DNA from: Myxococcales bacterium | GTDB lineage: Bacteria > Myxococcota > Polyangia > Fen-1088 | Direction of reading: 5' to 3' | Length of the DNA: 6,277 nt | Assembly: GCA_003157315.1 (NCBI GenBank) | Contig: PMJE01000503.1 | Location: 4,339-10,615 of the forward strand | Shown here: piece by piece, positions 1 to 5,874 of the stretch | Position numbering within the stretch: the first letter of the stretch is position 1 | Layout: the number at the start of each line of letters is the position of its first letter | Notes under the pieces: model-generated | Seen by the model: only the letters and a program-made list of their open reading frames with translations | Databases searched by the model: none | What the model was told of the DNA's origin: nothing | Made by a program: the position numbers and the translations under genes

Positions 1-110
1 GCGCTGTCGACGGAAGGCACGCCCACCGGCTCATAGCCTTCCCGCTTGAGCAGCGTCTGCAGCATATGACGAAGGTTCTCTTCGTCATCCACCACTAGCA
101 CGCGCCGCAT
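1..110 (-). CDS. Response regulator, N-terminal receiver fragment (runs off the left edge)
   Basis: Only the first 36 codons are visible, on the minus strand from the ATG at 110-108. They begin MRRVLVVDDEENLRHML, the first beta strand and acidic pocket of a CheY-like receiver; Asp8 and Asp9 are the usual Mg2+-binding pair. The phosphoacceptor Asp, expected near residue 53, and the output domain lie outside the window, so the class cannot be fixed. The 'DDEENLRHML' style is common in sigma-54 activators of the NtrC type, but that is only a resemblance. A GAGG ribosome-binding site at 118-115 sits 4 bases before the ATG and supports this start. The gene is divergent from glpK, and nothing visible shows that it controls glpK. 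Confidence 0.85.
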   Translation of the reverse strand, partial: MRRVLVVDDEENLRHMLQTLLKREGYEPVGVPSVDS

Positions 111-225
111 GTGACCTCAGGAGTGTGGGCGTTGCGTGACATGAGGTGATGGGCGAAACTCTATCGTATCATGAACCCGTGTATTTACGCTAGGTTCGGC
201 CGCCTTTTCATTGATAATCCGATCC
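111..225. promoter_or_regulatory. Divergent intergenic region between the response regulator and glpK
   Basis: These 115 bases must hold the promoters, or at least the 5' leaders, of both divergent genes. The stretch from about 150 to 220 is richer in A/T than the genes beside it. Sigma-70-like fragments are visible on the plus strand: GTGACA (136-141, five of six against TTGACA), TATCAT (167-172) and GATAAT (213-218, five of six against TATAAT). None of these forms a -35/-10 pair with normal 16-18 base spacing, so no promoter is claimed firmly. I found no convincing operator palindrome, riboswitch or terminator here. Confidence 0.4.
213..218 (+). promoter_or_regulatory. Candidate -10 box directly upstream of glpK
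   Basis: GATAAT matches the sigma-70 -10 consensus at five of six positions. It ends 7 bases before the proposed glpK ATG (226), so a transcript from it would start at or next to the start codon and be leaderless or nearly so. There is no Shine-Dalgarno sequence before this ATG, which fits. Against it, no good -35 lies 16-18 bases upstream; TTCGGC at 195-200 is too close. Confidence 0.25.
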
Positions 226-1698
226 ATGAACCGTCGTCCCGTCATCGTGGGCATCGATCAGGGCACCACCGGAACCACCGTGCTGGTGCTCGACCAGCAC
301 CTCACGATCTTGGGTCGAGGCTATTGCGAGATCCCGCAAAGCTATCCGACTCCCGGGCAGGTGGAGCATGACCCCGAGGCGATCTGGCAGTCGGTGCTGA
401 CCGCCTTTGCGCAAGCGCACGCCCAGGCGGGGCCGGGCGAGATTGCGGCCATTGGTATCACCAATCAACGCGAAACCACCGTGCTGTGGGAGCGTGCGAC
501 CGGCAGGCCGGTGGCGCCGGCCATCGTCTGGCAAGACCGACGCACCGCCGAGATGTGTGATCGCTTGCGCGCCCAGGGTCAAGAAGCGCTGGTGCGCGAA
601 CGGACCGGCCTGGTGCTCGACCCCTATTTTTCCGCCGGCAAGATTGCCTGGCTGCTCGACAATATCCCCGATCTGCGGCGAAAGGCCGAGGCTGGCGAGA
701 TTGCCTTCGGCACCGTCGACAGCTTCCTGCTCTGGCGTCTCTCGGGCGGACAGGTCCATCTGACGGATGTGTCCAACGCCTCGCGCACCTCGCTCTTCGA
801 CCTGGAGCGACTGCAGTGGAGTCCGGAGATGTGTCGCATGTTTGGCGTGCCCGCTGGGCTCCTGCCCAGGGTGGGTCCGTCCTCAGGGCGGCTGGCGGTC
901 ACGCGCGGTTTGGCCGAGATCCCTGACGGCATTGCACTGGCCGCGGCAGTGGGCGATCAGCAGGCCGCGCTTTTCGGCCAACAGTGTCTGCGGCCCGGCG
1001 ACGCCAAGTGTACCTTTGGCACGGGCTCGTTCCTTCTCATGAACGTTGGCCCACGACCCGTGCTCTCGCGCCACCGGCTGCTCGGCACAGTGGCATGGCA
1101 GCGGAGCGCGGGCACCGCCTATGCTCTCGAAGGAAGTGCCTTTGTCTCAGGCGCGCTCATCCAGTGGCTGCGCGACGGACTCGGCATCATCAGGCAGGCG
1201 TGCGAAAGTGAAGGGCTGGCCGCTTCCGTGCCCGACGATGGGGGCGTCACGATTGTGCCTGCTCTGGCCGGGCTGGGCGCACCGCACTGGCGCCCCGAAG
1301 CGCGCGGCGCGATTCTTGGCCTCACGCGCGGCACCCGGGCTGCCCATATCGCACGCGCGGCCCTGCAGGCGATAGCCCTGCAGAATGTCGATCTGGGTCA
1401 TGCCATGGAGCAGGACTCGGGCCGTTCCCTGACCACTTTGCGGGTGGACGGTGGCGCCACCGCCAACAACCTGCTCATGCAGATCCAGGCGGACCTGCTC
1501 GGCGCCGACATCTTGCGTCCTGCGCAGGTCGAGTTGACCGCACTCGGTGCGGCGCACCTGGCGGCGGAGGGCGTAGGCCTGGAGCTCGACCCGAAAACCG
1601 CGACAGATTCCGGCGCAACCGTCTTCCATCCGCGCATGCCCGCCCCCGAGCGCGACCGCATCCTGTCTCGCTGGCAGGAAGCCATTCCCAAGGCCTAG
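226..1698 (+). CDS. glpK: Glycerol kinase
   Basis: FGGY-family sugar kinase of 490 aa (E. coli GlpK has 502) that converts glycerol and ATP to sn-glycerol 3-phosphate in the cytosol, for glycerol catabolism or lipid synthesis. Seen in order: ATP-binding DQGTTGTT (11-18), PGQVEHDPEAIW (43-54), NQRETT (80-85, with the Arg-Glu that binds glycerol), WQDRRTAE (102-109), DPYFS (132-136), GDQQAALFGQ (243-252, with the catalytic base Asp244), FGTGSF, YALEGSAF, GLGAPHW and VDGGATANN. The frame is open from a TTG at 211, but the ATG at 226 puts the kinase motif at the usual distance from the N terminus and is preferred. No Shine-Dalgarno precedes it. The E. coli GKGGTR loop that binds fructose bisphosphate is replaced (see findings), and the C terminus does not resemble the EIIA-Glc docking segment. 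thpR follows after 4 bases; no glpF or glpD is in view. Confidence 0.95.
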   Translation: MNRRPVIVGIDQGTTGTTVLVLDQHLTILGRGYCEIPQSYPTPGQVEHDPEAIWQSVLTAFAQAHAQAGPGEIAAIGITNQRETTVLWERATGRPVAPAIVWQDRRTAEMCDRLRAQGQEALVRERTGLVLDPYFSAGKIAWLLDNIPDLRRKAEAGEIAFGTVDSFLLWRLSGGQVHLTDVSNASRTSLFDLERLQWSPEMCRMFGVPAGLLPRVGPSSGRLAVTRGLAEIPDGIALAAAVGDQQAALFGQQCLRPGDAKCTFGTGSFLLMNVGPRPVLSRHRLLGTVAWQRSAGTAYALEGSAFVSGALIQWLRDGLGIIRQACESEGLAASVPDDGGVTIVPALAGLGAPHWRPEARGAILGLTRGTRAAHIARAALQAIALQNVDLGHAMEQDSGRSLTTLRVDGGATANNLLMQIQADLLGADILRPAQVELTALGAAHLAAEGVGLELDPKTATDSGATVFHPRMPAPERDRILSRWQEAIPKA

Positions 1699-1702
1699 TT
1701 TC

Positions 1703-2248
1703 ATGCTTCGACTCTTTGTCGCAGTGGACTTGCCAGCGGAACTTCGACCCGTGGTCGCGGGTCTGGCTCAGGGCATAGGCGGCGCGCGCTGGACACGGCC
1801 TGAGCAGTTGCACATCACGCTGCGTTTCCTGGGCGACACGCCGGAAGACCGGTTGGGTGACCTGCGCGCGCGCCTGCGCCAGGTTCGCATGCCGGGCTTC
1901 GAGCTTGCACTTCGGGGCACCGGCGTGTTTCCGCCGGCGGGAACGCGCAAGCCGGCGCGGGTCCTCTGGCTTGGCCTCGATCCGCCCGAGCCCCTGCAAG
2001 CGCTCAAGTACAACATCGATGCGGTGCTTGGGCCTGACCCCGAAACCTCAAAGCGCGGTTTCTCGCCCCATCTGACCCTGGCTCGTTTTCCGACGCGGCC
2101 GCGCCATGAGCTTGACCGTTTCCTGGCCGAGCATGCCGGGTTCGACGGCGGCAGTTTCCTGGCAAACAGCTTTCACCTCTACCAGAGCACCCTGCGTCCC
2201 CAAGGTGCGCTGCACGAGATCGTCGAAAGCTTCCCGCTGCTAGCCTAA
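1703..2248 (+). CDS. thpR: RNA 2',3'-cyclic phosphodiesterase (2H phosphoesterase, LigT/ThpR family)
   Basis: A 181-residue protein of normal length for ThpR (about 175-190). It starts MLRLFVAVDLPAEL, the family's usual first strand, and carries both HxTx motifs of the 2H superfamily: HITL at 37-40 and HLTL at 123-126. The two histidines form the active site, which opens 2',3'-cyclic phosphate ends of RNA to 2'-phosphates; some members also show RNA ligase activity in vitro. The physiological role in bacteria is unsettled. The ATG lies 4 bases after the glpK stop, with only a weak AAGG upstream, so translation is probably coupled to glpK. There is no signal peptide, so it is cytosolic. The 51-base gap that follows has a short CGGCC/GGCCG stem (2249-2253 with 2266-2270) without a T-run, so I do not call a terminator. 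Confidence 0.93.
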   Translation: MLRLFVAVDLPAELRPVVAGLAQGIGGARWTRPEQLHITLRFLGDTPEDRLGDLRARLRQVRMPGFELALRGTGVFPPAGTRKPARVLWLGLDPPEPLQALKYNIDAVLGPDPETSKRGFSPHLTLARFPTRPRHELDRFLAEHAGFDGGSFLANSFHLYQSTLRPQGALHEIVESFPLLA

Positions 2249-2299
2249 CGGCCAACTGTTCCATCGGCCGCAGATCGTGGTAAGGGTTTGCTCTGTCAC

Positions 2300-3499
2300 A
2301 TGGACAAGACCAGCGGCGTCAGCCAACCCACCCCCTCGGCCTCCGGCCGCGAGGGGATCTGGTGGGCCTTGCTCATCCTGTCTTTGGCCGGGCTGCTTGT
2401 CTCGATGATCCTGGCCCGCATCCATTTCCAGGTGAACACCCAGGCCGGGTTCCACAGCTTCTGCGGCCACGACGGCACCTTCAACTGCGACGACGTGGCC
2501 CGCAGCCGCTATTCGATCTTGCTGGGAGTGCCAACAGCGCTCTGGGGAGTTCTTGGCTATCTCTTGGCGGCCGTAGTGGCGCACGCGGGGCTGCGTGCCT
2601 GGCGCACCGCCTTGACCGCGGCGTGCTGCCTTTTGCTCTTCACCGGATTTGCCGCGCTCAGCGGCTCGCTGGGCGCCATCTCGGCTTTCCGCTTGCATGC
2701 CCTGTGCATCCTCTGCGTTACCACCTACGGCATCAACCTGCTGCTCTTCGTACTGGCCCTGGTGCAAGCCGGAAGCATCGGCTTTCGCGAAGTGGCCGTA
2801 GCACCCTGGTGCTTGGTTCGCGAAAGTCCGGGCAAAGCCGCGCTGGTCCTCATCCTGCTGGGTGCCGTGGCGGTAGGACTTGTCGCTTTGGTTCCGCCCT
2901 ATTGGCGGCGAGAAGCGCCCGCTCACACACACCGGATGGCACTGCAAGGCCTGGCCCGCGGCGAGGCGCCGGGCGGCGGCCACTGGCTCGGGGCAGAGAA
3001 GCCTACCGTAACCATCACCGAGTTCTCCGACTACCAGTGCCCCCACTGCCGACAAGCCCACGCGCAGTTGCGCGCCATCGTTGCGCGGTTCCCTGATCGG
3101 GTGCGCCTGATTCACCGCCACTTTCCCCTCGATCAGGAGTGCAACCGCAGCATTGAGCGGCCCTTCCACCAGTCCGCTTGCCGGGCCGCGGTTATCGCCG
3201 AGTGTGCAGGCCGGGCCGGGCGCTTCTGGGAAGCCAACGACGCTTTGTTCGATCCATCGATCTCCCTCGACGATCTGTCCGAGGAAAAGCTTGCGGCTGA
3301 TCTCAAGCTGGATCCCGCCGCGCTCGCGCGCTGTATGAAGGGCGAAGGGCTGGCGGCCGTGAAAAACGACGTCGAGGTCGGCATCGCGCTTAAGTTGGAC
3401 GGCACGCCGGCCTTCCTGGTCGACGGCAACGTGTACATCGGCAATCTTCCCGGCTCCGTGCTCGAGCCGCTGCGGCCCCCGCCCGACGCTGCTAGGTAG
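2300..3499 (+). CDS. VKOR-DsbA fusion: membrane disulfide-bond-forming protein
   Basis: 399 aa. Residues 20-157 form a VKOR four-helix domain (helices near 21-41, 74-95, 104-124 and 136-157) with loop cysteines C55 and C63, the SRYSILLGVP segment (69-78) and the quinone-site pair CILC (136-139). A fifth helix (about 180-199) leads to a periplasmic thioredoxin-fold domain (235-390) with DYQCPHC (active site C247/C250) and the cis-proline loop GTPAFLVDG (368-376). By family knowledge, the DsbA part oxidises cysteines of exported proteins and the VKOR part reoxidises it, passing electrons to quinone, which replaces DsbB plus DsbA. Four further cysteines (281, 294, 302, 345) lie in the thioredoxin domain. 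I chose the ATG at 2300 over the in-frame TTG at 2288; AAGGG at 2282-2286 is 13 bases upstream. The gene may be the third of the glpK run or have its own promoter. Its end overlaps convergent ybeY. Confidence 0.93.
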   Translation: MDKTSGVSQPTPSASGREGIWWALLILSLAGLLVSMILARIHFQVNTQAGFHSFCGHDGTFNCDDVARSRYSILLGVPTALWGVLGYLLAAVVAHAGLRAWRTALTAACCLLLFTGFAALSGSLGAISAFRLHALCILCVTTYGINLLLFVLALVQAGSIGFREVAVAPWCLVRESPGKAALVLILLGAVAVGLVALVPPYWRREAPAHTHRMALQGLARGEAPGGGHWLGAEKPTVTITEFSDYQCPHCRQAHAQLRAIVARFPDRVRLIHRHFPLDQECNRSIERPFHQSACRAAVIAECAGRAGRFWEANDALFDPSISLDDLSEEKLAADLKLDPAALARCMKGEGLAAVKNDVEVGIALKLDGTPAFLVDGNVYIGNLPGSVLEPLRPPPDAAR

Positions 3500-3971
3500 T
3501 TTCAGCGCAAAGCAGTTGCTTCTCCAGCGCGCGCATGCGACTGGACTGGCCGGGGCGGTGGTGGTCGTGGCCAAACAGGTGGCAGAGCCCATGTACCGCC
3601 AGGCGTTCAAGCTCGCCGCCCAGATGGATGCGGCCTGCGCGCCGGCTGGCGGTTTGCACCGAGATCACGATGTCGCCGAGGAAAATCCTATCGCCGGCCG
3701 GATCGGCCTCGCCGGCAAGCTCCTGCATGTGAAAGCTCAACACGTCAGTGGCGCGATCGAGACCACGAAACTCGCGATTGAGCGCACGGATCTCGTCATC
3801 GTCGGTGAACACCAAAGTTGCCGACGAGCGCGAGCGCCCTAGTCGGTGCAAGGCGGTGCGCAGGCGATTCGCGACTTTGCGGCGCACCGCCGCGCCGACC
3901 AGACGGCCAGCGCCTTTTCGGACGACGACATCAATGGGCACAGACACGAGCATAGACGGTTCACGTGCCAT
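3492..3971 (-). CDS. ybeY: Endoribonuclease / rRNA maturation factor YbeY
   Basis: 159 aa, normal for this family (about 150-160). YbeY is a metal-dependent cytosolic protein needed for 16S rRNA 3'-end maturation and ribosome quality control. The zinc motif HxxxHxxxxxH is intact at H127, H131 and H137 (HGLCHLFGHDH). The other hallmark, LNREFRGLDRATDVLSF (64-80), contains the conserved Arg69 and the TDVLSF strand; FLGDIVIS (97-104) also fits. The start used is the ATG at 3971-3969. Met7 (3953) is an alternative, and neither has a strong ribosome-binding site, since the upstream GTGGTGA is weak. The gene is last in the phoH/HD-GYP/ybeY leftward run. A 179-base gap with a long inverted repeat separates it from the HD-GYP gene. 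Its TAG lies inside the end of the convergent VKOR-DsbA gene. Confidence 0.95.
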   Translation of the reverse strand: MAREPSMLVSVPIDVVVRKGAGRLVGAAVRRKVANRLRTALHRLGRSRSSATLVFTDDDEIRALNREFRGLDRATDVLSFHMQELAGEADPAGDRIFLGDIVISVQTASRRAGRIHLGGELERLAVHGLCHLFGHDHHRPGQSSRMRALEKQLLCAETT

Positions 3972-4000
3972 TCACCACGCCCGAGTACTTGCAGGACGGA

Positions 4001-4136
4001 AGCTACCTATTCCACACAGAGACACGGAGGCCACAGAGACCACAGAGGGAGATGGCGTAGGCACCTCTCCGGTCCCAGCCCCTTCTTCTCTTCCGACCTC
4101 CCGGTCCTCCGTGCTCTCTGTGTGAAATAGCTAGCT
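4001..4136. repeat. Inverted-repeat element with CACAGAG/CACGGAG units (long hairpin)
   Basis: The left arm (4001-4030) and the reverse complement of the right arm (4106-4136) match at 28 of 30 aligned bases, with one extra base in the right arm. The cores are CACACAGAGA then CACGGAGG on the left, and CACACAGAGAG then CACGGAGG on the right. On the minus strand, in which both flanking genes are transcribed, one of the two mismatches becomes a G-U pair. Heptamer units CACAGAG or CACGGAG start at 4015, 4023, 4032 and 4041 (8-9 base steps), and complementary units lie at 4107 and 4116. The 75-base loop has no ORF of note. There is no T-run after the stem in either direction, so this is not a standard terminator. 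CACAGAG/CACGGAG-rich intergenic elements recur in many environmental bacterial genomes; I recall this from general knowledge and can give no family name. Confidence 0.85.
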
Positions 4137-4150
4137 CTCTCCAGTTCGAG

Positions 4151-5848
4151 CTAGAGGCTTCGCTTGTAAATCTCCGCACCCACGAAGACGCGAAACAGAT
4201 CGGCATCGCAGCGGCCGGTCTTGACCTCGCTCTCCAGGATGGCCAGCGCACGGTGCGCCGGAACCGCAGCCTTATAGGGCCGGTCCGCCGCGGTCAGCGC
4301 ATCGAAAATGTCGGCAATGGTCAACATGCGCGCCTCAACCGGAATCTCCGCACCGCGCAGGCCAGCCGGGTAACCCGCGCCGTTGAGCAACTCGTGGTGG
4401 GCGGCAGCGATGAGCGGCACCTTACGCAGTGATCGGCCCCAAGGAATGGTCTGCAGGAAGGCCACGGTGTGGTTAACGTGGCTCTCGATCTGCTGGCGCT
4501 CCAGCGGCGTCAGGCTACCGCGCGGCACTTGTAAAGCCGCCACCTCTTCCGGCAAGAGATACGGCCTGGCTTGGCCGACTTCGTCGACGTACTTCCACGC
4601 CGCCACTTCCGCCAGACGCGCCAGCACCGGCTGTTCCAGCAGGGTCGGCTCGTTGGCGGTCACAACCAGGCGCCAGCACTCGTCGAGCGCTGCCAGTTGC
4701 TCGCTCTGTTCTCGCTCGATCGCCGGCAAAGCCTCGCCCGGGCCGCCTCGTCGCATGTGCTCCACTTGCCGGCGCAGCGACTCGGCCTCGACCGACTTGC
4801 GCACATAGGCGAGGCGCAGGCGGATGGCCTCAAGTTGGTAGTCGTAGAGCTTCTTGGCCTTGACCAGCACCTGCTCGCGCACGCCGACTTTCCCGAAGTC
4901 GTGCAACACCCCCGCGTATTCGATCTGGCGCAGGTCTTCGCGCGAGAAGTGCAAAGCAGCAAGCGGGCCTTCGTCGACCGCATCCACGTTCTCGGCCAGG
5001 GCTACGCTCAAGGTGGCCACCCGGCGCGAATGGCCGGATGTGGTCGGATCGCGCGACTCGATCGCGGTGACCGAGGCGTCGACGAAACTCTCGAACAGGC
5101 GGTAGATTTCGTCGTACAGGATCGCATTCTCCAGCGACACGCCCGCTTGCGATGCCAGCGCCAGCGCCATCTCCTCCGCACGCTCGTCGAACGGGACCAC
5201 GCCTTCCTCGAAATCGGCCGGGGTGGACAGCACCTGGCTCGGCCGGCGCTTCTTGTTGATGAGCTGGATGACGCCGATGACCTCGCCCTCGGCCGACAAC
5301 ATGGGCACGGTCAGCATCGAGCGCGCGCGGTAGCCGATCTTGTCGTCGAAGCTGCGATTGTGCGCGCTGGCCCCGGTGGCCGCCGCGGCCTGCCCAACGT
5401 CGGGCACGTTGATTGGCCGACCGGCCAACACCGCGCGACCCGCCACCGAGGTGTCGTCAACCGGCAGGGTGAACTCCTTGAAGTCCACCGCGACAGAATC
5501 GTTTTGCGACAGCATGAAGTGCAACCGGGCCGGATGGCTCTGCAGGCCACCCGCCGGGGTAAACATACGGCGCCGGCCGACCTCCCCCAGAGTCCGCGGC
5601 AACCGCGCGGGATCGCCGAAGGCCAAGCCGTCGGGCTGGCCGTTGCCGTCGGCGTCGGCCGCCTCCAGCACGTACACGCTGCCGGCGTCAGCGCCGGTTA
5701 TGCGCCGGCTCCGGTCAAGGATCAGGTCCAGCAGCTTGCGAATATCTCGCTCGGAAGACAAGGCGCGTGAGATAGCCAGCAGCTCGTTGCGCTCGTAGCG
5801 CGAGCGCTCGATGGGGCTCGGCTCAGACACGGGTTGCTGCGATCCCAT
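4151..5848 (-). CDS. GAF / HD-GYP phosphohydrolase (putative cyclic-dinucleotide phosphodiesterase)
   Basis: 565 aa, soluble, with no membrane segment or signal peptide. An N-terminal GAF sensor domain (about 34-245) contains SQNDSVAVDF, SVAGRAVL, RSMLTVPM and GEVIGVIQLINKK. A linker helix (about 246-262) leads to an HD-GYP domain: GHSRRVA (H273), LHDFGKVGV (H316, D317, K320), H457, HHELLNGAGYP (H484, H485, GYP 492-494) and ADIFDALTAADRPYK (D513). All expected metal ligands of a two-metal site appear present. By family, HD-GYP proteins hydrolyse c-di-GMP (some c-GAMP); activity here is inferred. Oddities are about 110 extra, mostly helical residues (335-444) between the HD and H457 motifs, Asn489 where Asp is usual, and an insertion of about 40 residues in the GAF. 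The ATG at 5848 is preferred over the TTG at 5878, which overlaps the phoH stop (TTGA), because GAGGAG lies 11 bases before it. It lies between phoH and ybeY. Confidence 0.9.
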   Translation of the reverse strand: MGSQQPVSEPSPIERSRYERNELLAISRALSSERDIRKLLDLILDRSRRITGADAGSVYVLEAADADGNGQPDGLAFGDPARLPRTLGEVGRRRMFTPAGGLQSHPARLHFMLSQNDSVAVDFKEFTLPVDDTSVAGRAVLAGRPINVPDVGQAAAATGASAHNRSFDDKIGYRARSMLTVPMLSAEGEVIGVIQLINKKRRPSQVLSTPADFEEGVVPFDERAEEMALALASQAGVSLENAILYDEIYRLFESFVDASVTAIESRDPTTSGHSRRVATLSVALAENVDAVDEGPLAALHFSREDLRQIEYAGVLHDFGKVGVREQVLVKAKKLYDYQLEAIRLRLAYVRKSVEAESLRRQVEHMRRGGPGEALPAIEREQSEQLAALDECWRLVVTANEPTLLEQPVLARLAEVAAWKYVDEVGQARPYLLPEEVAALQVPRGSLTPLERQQIESHVNHTVAFLQTIPWGRSLRKVPLIAAAHHELLNGAGYPAGLRGAEIPVEARMLTIADIFDALTAADRPYKAAVPAHRALAILESEVKTGRCDADLFRVFVGAEIYKRSL

Positions 5849-5859
5849 GACTCTGGTTT

Positions 5860-5865
5860 CTCCTC
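5860..5865 (-). promoter_or_regulatory. Ribosome-binding site deciding the HD-GYP start
   Basis: GAGGAG on the minus strand, 11 bases before the ATG at 5848. It lies downstream of the alternative TTG (5878-5876) and so cannot serve it; it favours the 565-residue product. The spacing is a little long. Confidence 0.6.
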
Positions 5866-5874
5866 GACACGTCG

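Noticed and set aside
171..371. A 66-codon plus-strand frame starting before glpK
   Set aside because: It is out of frame with glpK, runs into its kinase motif, has no ribosome-binding site, and its Arg/His-rich product is typical of shadow frames.
1147..1704. A 185-codon minus-strand frame opposite the end of glpK
   Set aside because: It is the antisense shadow of conserved glycerol kinase blocks and has no protein family features.
2249..2270. Possible terminator hairpin after thpR (CGGCC paired with GGCCG)
   Set aside because: The stem is only 5 bp with a 12-base loop and no T-run; it is too weak to call.
2240..3610. A 456-codon open frame on the minus strand opposite the VKOR-DsbA gene
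   Set aside because: It covers the antisense of a gene with complete VKOR and DsbA motifs, has no recognisable domain, and is the kind of long shadow that GC-rich codon use produces.
4001..4136. CRISPR array or intrinsic terminator as an explanation for the repeated CACAGAG units
   Set aside because: The units are 7 bases at 8-9 base steps with no spacers, so not CRISPR. The long hairpin lacks a T-run on either strand, so not an intrinsic terminator.
3972..4150. Target-site duplication flanking the inverted repeat, which would show recent insertion
   Set aside because: I looked for matching short repeats just outside 4001 and 4136 and found none. AGCTAG occurs at 4129-4134 and 4149-4154, but both copies are on the right side.
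4571..5770. A 399-codon open frame on the plus strand opposite the HD-GYP gene
   Set aside because: The minus-strand protein has intact GAF and HD-GYP motifs throughout; the plus-strand translation is Arg/Gln/His-rich with no domain and begins and ends inside the real gene.
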